From: Holophagales bacterium
Lineage (GTDB): Bacteria > Acidobacteriota > Thermoanaerobaculia > Multivoradales > Multivoraceae
Reading direction: 5' to 3'
Assembly (NCBI GenBank): GCA_009845425.1
Contig: VXZQ01000006.1
Span: 248,001 to 312,000 of the forward strand
Length of the DNA stretch: 64,000 nucleotides
This document shows positions 41,262-49,083 of the stretch, piece after piece (the first letter of the stretch is position 1; each line of letters begins with the position of its first letter). The position numbers and the translations under genes were made by a program. The notes beneath the pieces were generated by a model. The model was not told where the DNA came from, did not search any database, and was given only the letters and a program-made list of their open reading frames with translations.

Positions 41262-43526
41262 CTACTGGCCGCCGTTCAGCGCCTGAAGCACTCTCGGCGG
41301 TGTCATCGGCAGCTCCGTCGGCCGCGCACCGCAGGCGTCGGCGATGGCGTTGGCCACGGCGGCCGCCGTGGGGACGACCGGGGGCTCTCCGACGCCACGG
41401 GCGCCGAAGGGCCCGTGGTCGGACGGCACCTCGACCAGGACCGTTTCGAGCTCGGTCGGACTCTGGGCGGAGTGAGGCAGGGCGTAGTCGTTCAGGGTTG
41501 CCGTCAGGAGCTGACCGTCCTCGCTGTACGCCATCTCCTCGTAGAGCGCCCAGCCGATGCCCTGCAGGGCGCCGCCCATCATCTGGCCCTCGACCGCGGC
41601 CGGATTGATTGCCCGGCCGCAGTCCTGGATGACGACGACCCGGTCGACGTCGACCCGTCCGGTCTCCCGGTCCACCCGCACCTCCGCGAGTTGGGCGCAG
41701 AAGCCCGGCGCCTGGCTGGTCTGGGCGTGCCGGCCGTGGCCGAAGACCGGCGCCTGCCGGCCGCCGAACCGCATCGTCCGCTGGGCGATCTTCTTGAGTG
41801 GAATCGCCTTGTCGGGCGAGCCCTTCACCTGCACGGCGCCGTCGACGATCTCGAGGTCCTCGGGATCCGCTTCGAAGGTCTGGGCCGCGAGTTCCAGGGT
41901 CTGTTGGCGCGCCTCGCGGGCCGCCTGAATGACGGGCGGGCCGACCGTGTAGATCGTCTTGCTGCCGCCCGAGGCCCCGGCGTACGGCCCCGACGACGTG
42001 TCGCCCGTGGCGATCGTGACCTTGTCCGGGTCCAGGCCGAAGGCTTCGGCCGCCATAAGCGCCATGCTCGTGTTCGTGCCGTTGATGTCGGCCGTGCTGA
42101 TGTGGACCTTGAGCGTGCCGTCGGTCTGCAACGCGCAGGCGGCGGACGCCGGCTCCGTGCCGCCGGGCCAGGCGCCCAGCGCGATGCCGACGCCCCGTCC
42201 CTCTGCCCGTGCCTGCTCGCGGTTCTGCCAGGCCGGGTGATCGCGGAGAGCTTCCAGGACCTGCCGCTGGCCCATCCCGGCCCAGGGCATTCCGGACGCC
42301 ATCGGGGTGCCCTTCTCCGAGGCGTTCTGCAGCCGGAACTCGACCGGGTCGAGGTCGAGTTCGCGAGCGAGCTGGTCGAGGACCGTTTCGACGACGAACG
42401 CCGCCTGGGGAGCGAGCGGCGCGCGATAGGCCCCGACCGACGGCTTGTTCGTCGTGACCTCGAAGCCGCCCACGGCCTGGTTCGGGGTCTGGTAGGAGCT
42501 CCCCAGCAGGGTCCCGGCAAGGGCGGTCATCGAGGAGGGGAAACAGCCGCAGTCGATCGCCAGGTCCGCCTCGAGCGCGGTGAGTTCTCCGCTGCGCTTC
42601 GCTCCAGCCCGAATCGTGATCCGGGTCGAAGGAGCCGGAGTCGCCGCCAGCATCTCCTCGGTCCGGGTCATCACCAGGCGGACGGGGCGCTGGTGCTGGA
42701 CCGCGGCGAGCGCGAGGAGGGGCTCGTACAACACGAACTTGGCGCCGAAACCGCCGCCGACCGGAGTGCCGATGACCCTGACCTGGTCCTGCGGCATGCC
42801 GAGCACGCCGGCGATCGCGTCCCGGATGAAGAACGGCGCCTGGGTCGAGCAGTAGACGGTCATCCCGTCCCCCATCGGATCCGGGTCGATCAGGGAGGCG
42901 TGGGGCTCGATGTAGGACTGGTGGACGGACGCGGTGCGGAAGACGCGTTCGACGACCGCGTCCGCCTCGGCGTAGCCGCGCTCGAGATCGCCGCGCTCGA
43001 ACCGCATCCTGTTCGTCACGTTGGGCGACGAGGCGACCGCCTCTTCTCCCTCCGATACGTCGCCGGCTCCGTGCGCTGCCGCCTCCTCCGACTGGCCGGG
43101 AAGGCCGTCAGGCCAGACCGCCTGGGCGTCGAGCGCCTCCGCCTGCTCGATCGTCACGATGGCATCGAGCGGCCGGTAGTCGACCGCGACGGCATCCGCG
43201 GCGTCCGCGGCCACCGCCTCGTTCTCCGCGAGAACGAGCGCGACCGGGTGGCCGACGAAGATCGCCCGTTCGCGCGCCAGAAGCAGGGTCGCCCGGTTAC
43301 TCGGCGGCAGCGGGGGAAGGTCGGCGGCGGTGATGACCGCGGCCACCCCCGGCATCGCCTCGGCGGCGGCGGTGTCGATGCTCAGCACTTCGGCGTGGGC
43401 ATGAGGGCTCGTGACCAGGCGGGCGTGGAGGAGCCCGGGCCGGTCGAGGTCGCCGCAGAAACGGAGCGAGCCCTTGATCTTGGGCGCGCCCTCGAGGAGC
43501 TTGGTGGGGGTGCCGATCGCTGTCAT
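41262..43526 (-). CDS. xanthine dehydrogenase-family molybdenum-binding subunit
   Basis: A 754-residue large subunit of the molybdenum hydroxylase family. It has the N-terminal substrate-channel domain (KIKGSLRFCGDLDRPG) and the molybdopterin domain motifs VIGTPVGGGFGAKF, GAYRAPLAPQAAFVVE and VQIQ-type segments. The active-site Glu is in FGARGVGEPPVVPTAAA, and all of these appear intact. The FAD and 2Fe-2S subunits normally encoded next to it are missing, so this is an orphan gene. Substrates of the family are purines, aldehydes or carbon monoxide. The ATG at 43526 lies downstream of a structured region with a strong terminator. Confidence 0.9.
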   Translation of the reverse strand: MTAIGTPTKLLEGAPKIKGSLRFCGDLDRPGLLHARLVTSPHAHAEVLSIDTAAAEAMPGVAAVITAADLPPLPPSNRATLLLARERAIFVGHPVALVLAENEAVAADAADAVAVDYRPLDAIVTIEQAEALDAQAVWPDGLPGQSEEAAAHGAGDVSEGEEAVASSPNVTNRMRFERGDLERGYAEADAVVERVFRTASVHQSYIEPHASLIDPDPMGDGMTVYCSTQAPFFIRDAIAGVLGMPQDQVRVIGTPVGGGFGAKFVLYEPLLALAAVQHQRPVRLVMTRTEEMLAATPAPSTRITIRAGAKRSGELTALEADLAIDCGCFPSSMTALAGTLLGSSYQTPNQAVGGFEVTTNKPSVGAYRAPLAPQAAFVVETVLDQLARELDLDPVEFRLQNASEKGTPMASGMPWAGMGQRQVLEALRDHPAWQNREQARAEGRGVGIALGAWPGGTEPASAACALQTDGTLKVHISTADINGTNTSMALMAAEAFGLDPDKVTIATGDTSSGPYAGASGGSKTIYTVGPPVIQAAREARQQTLELAAQTFEADPEDLEIVDGAVQVKGSPDKAIPLKKIAQRTMRFGGRQAPVFGHGRHAQTSQAPGFCAQLAEVRVDRETGRVDVDRVVVIQDCGRAINPAAVEGQMMGGALQGIGWALYEEMAYSEDGQLLTATLNDYALPHSAQSPTELETVLVEVPSDHGPFGARGVGEPPVVPTAAAVANAIADACGARPTELPMTPPRVLQALNGGQ

Positions 43527-43632
43527 CTGCTGTCTCCGCCTGTTGGGAAGGTGAGTCGGGGGCCAGTATCGGAGTGAGCGATTGTTACGGAACTGGGCCG
43601 CGAGGGGAAGGGGCGGGACCCGAGAAAGAGAA

Positions 43633-43663
43633 GAGCCCCGAGGGCTGGTGCGCCTCGGGGCTC
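43633..43663 (-). terminator. strong intrinsic terminator upstream of xanthine dehydrogenase
   Basis: An 11-bp perfect stem, GAGCCCCGAGG (43633-43643) with CCTCGGGGCTC (43653-43663), encloses a 9-nt loop. On the minus strand it is followed by TTCTCTTTCTC, a pyrimidine/U-rich tail. It would end minus-strand transcripts 107 nt before the xanthine dehydrogenase start. Confidence 0.7.
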
Positions 43664-43750
43664 CGGTGACGCTCTCGGACCGCGGGTTCCGCGGCTCGGC
43701 TGAGCGTTGTAGGCCGATGGGATGGCGTGGGATTGTTCCCGGAGGAGATG

Positions 43751-43767
43751 CCCTACGCCTGGTAGGG
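43751..43767 (-). other. hairpin just downstream of the 14-codon ORF
   Basis: CCCTAC (43751-43756) pairs with GTAGGG (43762-43767) around a 5-nt loop, 5 nt past the stop codon of the mini-ORF on the minus strand. A CTCCTCC run follows it and could pair with the GGAGG Shine-Dalgarno upstream. Confidence 0.45.
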
Positions 43768-43772
43768 GTTTC

Positions 43773-43817
43773 CTAGGGAGCCGCCACCTCCATCAAGCCG
43801 CATCTGCAGTACTCCAC
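43773..43817 (-). CDS. 14-codon mini-ORF (MEYCRCGLMEVAAP) with near-perfect ribosome-binding site
   Basis: GTG at 43817 to TAG at 43773. The upstream AAAGGAGGTGG (43832-43822) matches ten or more bases of the Shine-Dalgarno complement, with GGAGG 7 nt from the start, the strongest such site I noticed in the window. The peptide contains a C-x-C-G motif that could bind metal. It is flanked by hairpins and followed by a terminator. It may be a leader peptide, a small secreted or metal-sensing peptide, or part of a structured RNA. No homolog is known to me. Confidence 0.4.
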   Translation of the reverse strand: MEYCRCGLMEVAAP

Positions 43818-43851
43818 TAGACCACCTCCTTTCCGGGCTAATCCACTAATC

Positions 43852-43869
43852 GGCGGGTCCCACCCCGCC
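43852..43869 (-). other. 6-bp hairpin upstream of the mini-ORF
   Basis: GGCGGG (43852-43857) pairs with CCCGCC (43864-43869) around a 6-nt loop. On the minus strand it is followed by a short direct repeat, GATTAG-TG-GATTAG, just before the Shine-Dalgarno. Confidence 0.4.
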
Positions 43870-43945
43870 CGGCCACGGGATCGCCCCGACTGACCCCGGG
43901 ACCGCCGCCACGCCTCATGACGCTGCGGAACGACATGGCTCCGAT

Positions 43946-43993
43946 GCTGCTTGATTCTGGAGGCGGTTGTCAAACCTCCTTGTTTTCAGCAGC
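43946..43993 (-). other. 48-nt hairpin with internal loop downstream of RNase G/E
   Basis: GCTGCT (43946-43951) pairs with AGCAGC (43988-43993), and inside an internal loop GGAGG (43959-43963) pairs with CCTCC (43975-43979). It begins about 30 nt after the RNase G/E stop on the minus strand, so it could terminate or stabilise that mRNA or open the element described above. Confidence 0.4.
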
Positions 43994-44022
43994 TTAGGAC
44001 GCGCTGTGCGGCGTCGGACCGC

Positions 44023-45963
44023 CTAGGTGCTGCCCGTCTCGGTGGGCTGGGACTCGCCGCCGCCCCCCTCAGCGGTCCGGGACCGTCGTGGCCGCCGGCG
44101 GCGCCGTCGCCGTCTGGCTGGCTTGGCGGCGCCGTTACCGCTCGACGCCGCGTCGGCCGCGTCCGCGCCGGGAGAGTCGATGCCCGGCACCTTGATCGCC
44201 TCGGTTCCCGCGCCGTCCGCCTTGGCGCCGGCGCCGTTGCCGGCGGCAGCCTGGCGGCTCCTGGGCGCCTGTCCCTTTGCCTTCGCCTTGCGAGCGGCCT
44301 TCGACCGGCGTCTCCGTCCGCCTCTGCGCCGGCGCTTCTTCGGCGCTCCCTCCGGGGCGGCTTCTTCGACCGCGACCGGTTCGTCTTCCGGTTCTTCCTC
44401 CGTATCGCCGATCGACGGAGTGGCCAGCATCTCCTGCTCGAGCTTCTTCTCCTTCGCCTCTTCCCGTTCGCGTTTCTTGACGTCGGCCAGGTCGCGGGCG
44501 AGCCAACTGATCTCCGGCTCCTGGCCGTGAAGATGAGGCTGCCCCGAGATCTCGATCTCGAGTTCGAACTCCTGCCCCAGCTTGACCAGCGCTTCGCGAT
44601 GCCGGTTCTGGAGGAAGTCCGCGAGTTCCGGCTGCATCGCGATGCTTACGCCCCTCATGTAGCCGGCGGCGCCGTGGGACTCGATGTTGCGCAGCAGACG
44701 CAGCGCGATCAGGTCCGGACTGGCGACCCGGCCGGTGCCTCCACAGTTGGGACAGTCGCCGTGGGTGCGCATCTGCAGGGCCTGGTGGATGCGCTGGCGG
44801 TTGATCTCGAGCAACCCGTTGGCGCTGATCCGGCTGACCGTGAAGCGGGCCTTGTCCGGCTTCATCGCGTCCTTCATCGCCTTCTCGACCTTGCGGCGGT
44901 TGCGGGGACTGCGCATGTCGATGAAGTCGACGACGATCAGGCCGCCGATGTCGCGGAGCCGGAGCTGCCGGCCGACTTCCGCGGCGGCCTCGACGTTCGT
45001 GCCGACCGCGGTTTCCTCCTGGCTCGCTCCCTTCTTCGAGCGCCCCGAGTTCACGTCGATCGCGGTCAGGGCCTCGGTGGGATCGATCACGATGGAGCCG
45101 CCCGAAGGCAGATCGGCCCGGCGCTCGAAGATGTTCTGGATCTGGGGCTCGAGGTCGTACACCGAGAACAGGGGCCTGCGACCCGTGTAGCGATTGAGGA
45201 CCGTCTTGCTGCGCGGCATGAAGGCCCGCATGTACTGCTCGGCACGCCCGTGGGCGGTGTCCTCGTCCACCAGGACTTCCTGGATCGAACTGTCGAGATA
45301 GTCGCGCAGTCCCTGCAGGACGATGTCCTGGTCGCTGTAGAGAAGTTTGGTGCCCTTGGAGTCGCGCGCGTCGCGGGAGATGCGCTTCCATAGCCGGAGC
45401 AGCGCGTTCATGTCGCGGTTCAGCGCGGTCTTGGTCTGCCCGAGGGCGTTCGTGCGGACGATGACGCCGCCGCCGTCGGGGACCGGCAGCGACTCGGCCA
45501 TCGCCTTCAGTTTCAGGCGGACCTCCTCCGTGTCGACTTTCCGGGAAACGCCGCAGGTCTTGTCGAACGGCGAGAGCACGAGGTAGCGCCCGGCCAGGCT
45601 GAGGTTCGTCGTCAGGGCCGCGCCCTTGTTGCCTTCCGGCTCGCGGGTCACCTGCACGACGATGGGGCGCCCGCGGACGAGCACGTCCTCGATCTTCGGC
45701 CGTTTGGACTTCGGAGCCGCCTGGTAGTAGGCGTCCGGCACGACGTCCTGGATGGCAAGAAAGCCGTGCTTCGGAGCGCCGTAGTCGATGAAGGCGGCGT
45801 TCAGGCTCGGCTCAATGTTCGCGATCTTGCCGTAGTAGATGTTTCCGCGGGTCAGCCCCCGCTCGGCGATGTCGACCTTCAGGTCTTCGAGCACCGAGTC
45901 GTTGGCGATGGCGATGCGGAGTTCGGTGGAACTCCGCGCGTTGATGAGCATTCTTCGGGTCAC
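44023..45963 (-). CDS. rng: ribonuclease G/E family endoribonuclease
   Basis: A 646-residue RNase E/G. The S1 RNA-binding domain is near the N-terminus (GNIYYGKIANIEPSLNAAF). Catalytic-domain Asp residues are visible in ALTAIDVNSGRS (near 303) and LIVVDFIDMRSP. The zinc-link reads DCPNCGGTGRV. After residue ~510 comes a disordered tail with acidic stretches and Arg/Lys-rich blocks (KKRRRRGGRRRRSKAARK), reminiscent of RNase E scaffold arms. It initiates RNA decay and processes rRNA. GTG at 45963 has GGAG at 5 nt; the ATG at 45951 is an alternative. Confidence 0.95.
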   Translation of the reverse strand: MTRRMLINARSSTELRIAIANDSVLEDLKVDIAERGLTRGNIYYGKIANIEPSLNAAFIDYGAPKHGFLAIQDVVPDAYYQAAPKSKRPKIEDVLVRGRPIVVQVTREPEGNKGAALTTNLSLAGRYLVLSPFDKTCGVSRKVDTEEVRLKLKAMAESLPVPDGGGVIVRTNALGQTKTALNRDMNALLRLWKRISRDARDSKGTKLLYSDQDIVLQGLRDYLDSSIQEVLVDEDTAHGRAEQYMRAFMPRSKTVLNRYTGRRPLFSVYDLEPQIQNIFERRADLPSGGSIVIDPTEALTAIDVNSGRSKKGASQEETAVGTNVEAAAEVGRQLRLRDIGGLIVVDFIDMRSPRNRRKVEKAMKDAMKPDKARFTVSRISANGLLEINRQRIHQALQMRTHGDCPNCGGTGRVASPDLIALRLLRNIESHGAAGYMRGVSIAMQPELADFLQNRHREALVKLGQEFELEIEISGQPHLHGQEPEISWLARDLADVKKREREEAKEKKLEQEMLATPSIGDTEEEPEDEPVAVEEAAPEGAPKKRRRRGGRRRRSKAARKAKAKGQAPRSRQAAAGNGAGAKADGAGTEAIKVPGIDSPGADAADAASSGNGAAKPARRRRRRRRPRRSRTAEGGGGESQPTETGST

Positions 45964-46373
45964 AAAGTCTCCGGGGGACGGCGGTGGCGCCGTCGGTTGA
46001 ATCGGTGGGGACGACTCCGGCCACGCGGGCGCCAGGGTGCGGCGCGACTCCCCGAGGGGAGCCTGCGGGCCGGCAGATCTCGGTTCGCAGCAGATGGGAC
46101 TGTGCGACCGGGCGCTCGAGCCGGGTCGTCGTCGGAGGCGGCGGGTGTAGCCTAGAGTTCACCACGGGCTGTTGGAGCGGCCCTCGGGCGACGCGAGTCG
46201 TCTCACGCGAGTTTCCTCAGAGTGGACGAACTGTCGGAAGGAGAAAGGCTGAAGCCAAGCGCTGACTCGTACGATCGAGTTGCGCGGCGCAAGCCTGTGG
46301 AGGCCAGAGCCGCCGCCGTGGCTAAGGATAGCAGTTTCCGGCACTTGGGGCTTCGAACCGAGCCCGGCCGCCG
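45964..46373. other. 410-nt divergent intergenic region between rng and hflX
   Basis: No credible gene. On the minus side it must hold the rng leader and promoter; TAGGCT near 46150 is a weak -10 candidate. On the plus side TACGAT at 46270-46275 is a possible hflX -10. A GGTTCGAA near 46355 superficially resembles a tRNA T-loop but lacks a stem and acceptor arm. Confidence 0.5.
46270..46275 (+). promoter_or_regulatory. candidate -10 box (TACGAT) upstream of hflX
   Basis: TACGAT 98 nt upstream of the hflX ATG. A CTGAAG 15 nt further upstream is a weak -35 candidate. It is one of a recurrent set of TACGAT elements before genes in this window. Confidence 0.3.
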
Positions 46374-48071
46374 ATGAGACCGATCCACGGCGATGTCCGC
46401 GGCTTGCGAGCCGCGCAGCGAGGAGCGCTCGAACGCACCTACCGGCGGAAGGTGAGCCCGGACCAGGTTGTCTCGACGGAGCTGGCGCGTCACCTGTGCA
46501 CGCTCTCACGGGAGATCGGCCGGCAGGTAGGCGTGCTGCTGACCCGCGACGGCGCGGTCAGCAAGGTCATCGTCGGCGACGCGCGTCAGCTCGAGATCCC
46601 CGACATCGGCCGCCTGCGCGGCGGTCCCGGACGCTTCCGGCGACTGCGCCTGGTGCATACGCACCTGCGGGGAGAAGGGCTCTCGACCGACGACCTGAAC
46701 GACCTCGCGCTGCTCCGGCTCGACCTGGTCGCCGTGGTGCAGGCCGAGGCGGACGGCTCCGCCGGCGCGATCGAGGTCGCGTACCTGGCGCCCTCGGCGG
46801 CGGGTGCGGCGGCGCCGGAGGCCGCTGGCGACGATGGAGCAGGGGCCGACGCACCCTTCCTGCGCGTCGAGGCGCGCCGGGTCTACGAACTGGACCTGGA
46901 CTTCGCGGCCACCATCCGCGAAGTCGAGCGCGAGTTCGGCCGCTATCGCAGCGGCCGCGAAGCGACGAAGGAACGGGCGCTGGTGATCGGCGTGAGGCCG
47001 GAGGACGACCACTTCGCCGAGACGGTCGAACTGGTCCGTTCGGCGGGCGTCGAGGTCGCGGGGAAGCTCAGGCAGCGCCGCTCGCGCGTGCATCCGAGGA
47101 CGGTCGTCGGGAAGGGCAAGCTGACCGACATCGTTCTCCAGAGCATGCGCGCCGGCGCGGAGGTGGCGATTTTCGACATCGACCTGAAGCCGGCCCAGGC
47201 CAGGGCCTTCGAGGACGCTACCGGCCTCAAGGCGATCGACCGCACCCAGCTCATCCTGGACGTGTTCGCGCAGCGAGCGCGTTCCCGCGACGGCAAGCTC
47301 CAGGTCGAGCTGGCGCAGTTGCGCTATTCGCTGCCGCGGCTGACCGAGAAGGACGCGGGCCTGTCGCGACTGACGGGCGGCATTGGTGGCCGAGGTCCCG
47401 GCGAGACGGTCCTCGAGGTGGGACGGCGGCGGATCCGCGACCGGATCCGCAACCTGGAGCGGCAGGTCGAGAAGCTGTCCAGGCAACGCGACGTGGCCCG
47501 CAGCCGCCGGCGCGACCGCCGGGTGCCCGTCCTCTCGCTGATCGGCTACACGAACGCGGGCAAGAGCACGCTGCTCAATGCCCTGACGCGGAGCGAGGTC
47601 GAGACGGCCGGCAAGCTCTTCGTCACTCTCGACCCGACAAGTCGGCGGATCCGCTTCCCGCGTGAGGGCGAAGTCGTCATCACGGACACGGTCGGCTTCA
47701 TCGCGGAGTTGCCGCCCGATCTCGTGCGGGCGTTCCGCGCCACCCTGGAGGAACTCGGGGACGCGGATCTGCTGCTCCATGTCGTCGACGCCGCCGATCG
47801 GGGATGGCGGACGAAGGTCGAGGCGGTGGAACGGCTGATCGAGGAACTCTCGCTCAACTCGAAGCCGCTCCTCGTCGTGCTGAACAAGTGCGACCTGGTG
47901 ACGGACGAGCACGCGCGACAGATGGCTGACCAGCTCGAAGCGGTCGCGGTCAGCGCACGCACGCGGGCCGGTTTCGGCCGACTCATCGACCGTGCCGAGG
48001 AGGCGATGGGGCGGGCCGCGCCGCTCCTTCCGGGGGCCCGGGTGGGCCGCGGAGCGGCCGCCGCGCGCTGA
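46374..48071 (+). CDS. hflX: GTPase HflX with extended N-terminus
   Basis: A 565-residue ribosome-associated GTPase. G motifs are intact: G1 GYTNAGKST (near 392), G3 DTVGFIAEL (near 437), G4 NKCD (near 503) and G5 SARTRAG. The HflX-specific Gly-rich loop reads TGGIGGRGPGETVLE. About 190 residues precede the classical HflX core (ALVIGVRPEDD), carrying GDVRGLRAAQRGALERTY and VSTELARHLCTLSREIGRQ; such N-terminal extensions exist in several phyla. No strong Shine-Dalgarno precedes the ATG. It rescues or splits stalled ribosomes under stress. Confidence 0.95.
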   Translation: MRPIHGDVRGLRAAQRGALERTYRRKVSPDQVVSTELARHLCTLSREIGRQVGVLLTRDGAVSKVIVGDARQLEIPDIGRLRGGPGRFRRLRLVHTHLRGEGLSTDDLNDLALLRLDLVAVVQAEADGSAGAIEVAYLAPSAAGAAAPEAAGDDGAGADAPFLRVEARRVYELDLDFAATIREVEREFGRYRSGREATKERALVIGVRPEDDHFAETVELVRSAGVEVAGKLRQRRSRVHPRTVVGKGKLTDIVLQSMRAGAEVAIFDIDLKPAQARAFEDATGLKAIDRTQLILDVFAQRARSRDGKLQVELAQLRYSLPRLTEKDAGLSRLTGGIGGRGPGETVLEVGRRRIRDRIRNLERQVEKLSRQRDVARSRRRDRRVPVLSLIGYTNAGKSTLLNALTRSEVETAGKLFVTLDPTSRRIRFPREGEVVITDTVGFIAELPPDLVRAFRATLEELGDADLLLHVVDAADRGWRTKVEAVERLIEELSLNSKPLLVVLNKCDLVTDEHARQMADQLEAVAVSARTRAGFGRLIDRAEEAMGRAAPLLPGARVGRGAAAAR

Positions 48072-48077
48072 TACGAT
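48072..48077 (+). promoter_or_regulatory. candidate -10 box (TACGAT) before the thioredoxin-like gene
   Basis: TACGAT directly after the hflX stop, 10 nt before the ATG at 48088. If it is used, the transcript would be leaderless or nearly so, which fits the lack of a Shine-Dalgarno there. Confidence 0.3.
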
Positions 48078-48087
48078 CGGACACGCC

Positions 48088-48606
48088 ATGAAGTGCTGTC
48101 CCGGGCTTCAGAGGATCGGTTGGGGAGCGCTCGCGATGCTCCTCCTGGCCGGCATGGCGGCGCTGCTCGCGCATTCCCTCGCGGCGCCGGCGGCGGCTGC
48201 CGACTCGCCGTCGGGTCGGCCCGACTTCGAGGGCTGGTACGAAGGGGCCACCGGACTGGCCGAGGCGCTCGAGGTCCAGCAGCGTGACCGCCTGCCGCTG
48301 TTCCTGTACATCTACACGGACTGGTGCCCCTACTGCCGTCAGTTCGAGCGTGAGCTGCTGACCGACGATGAAGTCGACGGCTACCTGGACGCGGTGCTCG
48401 CGGTGCGAATGAACCCCGAGTCCGGGGGACAGGAGAGCCAGTTGGCCCGGAGGTTCGGCGTGCGTGGCTATCCGACCCTGGTCATGTACAGCGCCGACGG
48501 CGAGACGGCCTCGTACGTCGAGCGGATGGAGATCGTCGACGGCGAACCCCGCCTGATGAACGGCAGGGCCTTTCTGCGGGTGCTGGACGAGGCGGCCAAC
48601 AGGTAG
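48088..48606 (+). CDS. exported thioredoxin-fold protein
   Basis: A 172-residue protein with an N-terminal membrane/signal segment (about residues 10-38) and a thioredoxin fold. The redox motif is YTDWCPYCRQFE (CPYC), and the cis-Pro loop is VRGYPTLVMYS. The CPYC motif and length resemble thiol:disulfide proteins of the DUF255/thioredoxin-7 group acting in the periplasm. The next gene (DCC protein) starts 12 nt later and the PPTase overlaps that, so they form an apparent operon. The ATG at 48088 begins MKCCPGLQRIG. Confidence 0.87.
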   Translation: MKCCPGLQRIGWGALAMLLLAGMAALLAHSLAAPAAAADSPSGRPDFEGWYEGATGLAEALEVQQRDRLPLFLYIYTDWCPYCRQFERELLTDDEVDGYLDAVLAVRMNPESGGQESQLARRFGVRGYPTLVMYSADGETASYVERMEIVDGEPRLMNGRAFLRVLDEAANR

Positions 48607-48618
48607 GCCCGTTGCCGG

Positions 48619-49083
48619 ATGGACGAGCGCCGCGAACGCCGGCCGCCGAGGGCCATCGTTTACTACGACGGCGACTGTGCGCTCTGCAATTGGTCGGTGG
48701 CGCGGTGCCTTTCCCGGGGCGTACCACCCGGCGTCCGCTTCGCGCCCCAGGACGGTGAATCGTTCGAGCGGCTGACCGCTGCCCGGCCCGATCTGGCGGA
48801 GCTGGACAGCATGGTGCTGCAGATTCTGCCGGCGACGCACGCGGGCGCTGCTTCGAATTCGCCCCCATCAGGCGAGATCAAGGTCCGCAGCGAAGCGGTG
48901 CTCTGGTTGGCGGCGCGGTTGGACGGCCCGGAGCGTTGGCTCTCCCTGCTTTCGAGGATCGTGCCGCGAGCCGTGCTCGACTGGGGCTACCGGGTCCTGG
49001 CGCGGAACCGGCAACAGGTGGGCCGACGGCTGGCCGAGTGTCCCGTGCCGACGCCGGAGCAGCGGCGCTACTTCCTGGCGTGA
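48619..49083 (+). CDS. DCC-family (DUF393) thiol-disulfide oxidoreductase-like protein
   Basis: A 154-residue protein with the diagnostic AIVYYDGDCALCNWSVA motif, D-G-D-C-x-x-C, and FAPQDGESFERL. The rest has the usual helical C-terminus ending in a segment that is positively charged. It is annotated as a thiol-disulfide oxidoreductase by family convention, though activity is not firmly established. Its stop overlaps the PPTase GTG (GTGA). Neighbours suggest a redox-linked operon with the thioredoxin-like gene. Confidence 0.87.
   Translation: MDERRERRPPRAIVYYDGDCALCNWSVARCLSRGVPPGVRFAPQDGESFERLTAARPDLAELDSMVLQILPATHAGAASNSPPSGEIKVRSEAVLWLAARLDGPERWLSLLSRIVPRAVLDWGYRVLARNRQQVGRRLAECPVPTPEQRRYFLA

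Larger units (their letters stand above)
43527..44022. other. 496-nt gene-poor structured region between xanthine dehydrogenase and RNase G/E
   Basis: No normal-size gene. On the minus strand it holds, in order, a long hairpin (43946-43993), a 6-bp hairpin (43852-43869), a strong Shine-Dalgarno with a 14-codon ORF (43773-43817), a hairpin (43751-43767) and a GC-rich terminator (43633-43663). It also contains a TTGACA at 43973-43968 without a clear -10. The density of structure suggests a regulatory or small RNA. I cannot match it to a known RNA family. Confidence 0.5.

Noticed and set aside
40143..43577. A very long plus-strand open frame (over 1,100 codons) opposite the membrane protein and xanthine dehydrogenase genes
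   Set aside because: It is the mirror of two well-supported minus-strand genes. High GC at third codon positions leaves antisense frames open, and the translation is Arg/Gly/Asp-rich without domains.
43822..43832. Plus-strand CCACCTCCTTT resembles the anti-Shine-Dalgarno end of 16S rRNA
   Set aside because: No other 16S sequence is adjacent. It is explained as the complement of a strong Shine-Dalgarno on the minus strand.
46340..46373. GGTTCGAA motif resembling a tRNA T-loop on the minus strand
   Set aside because: No matching T-stem, anticodon arm or acceptor stem can be formed around it.
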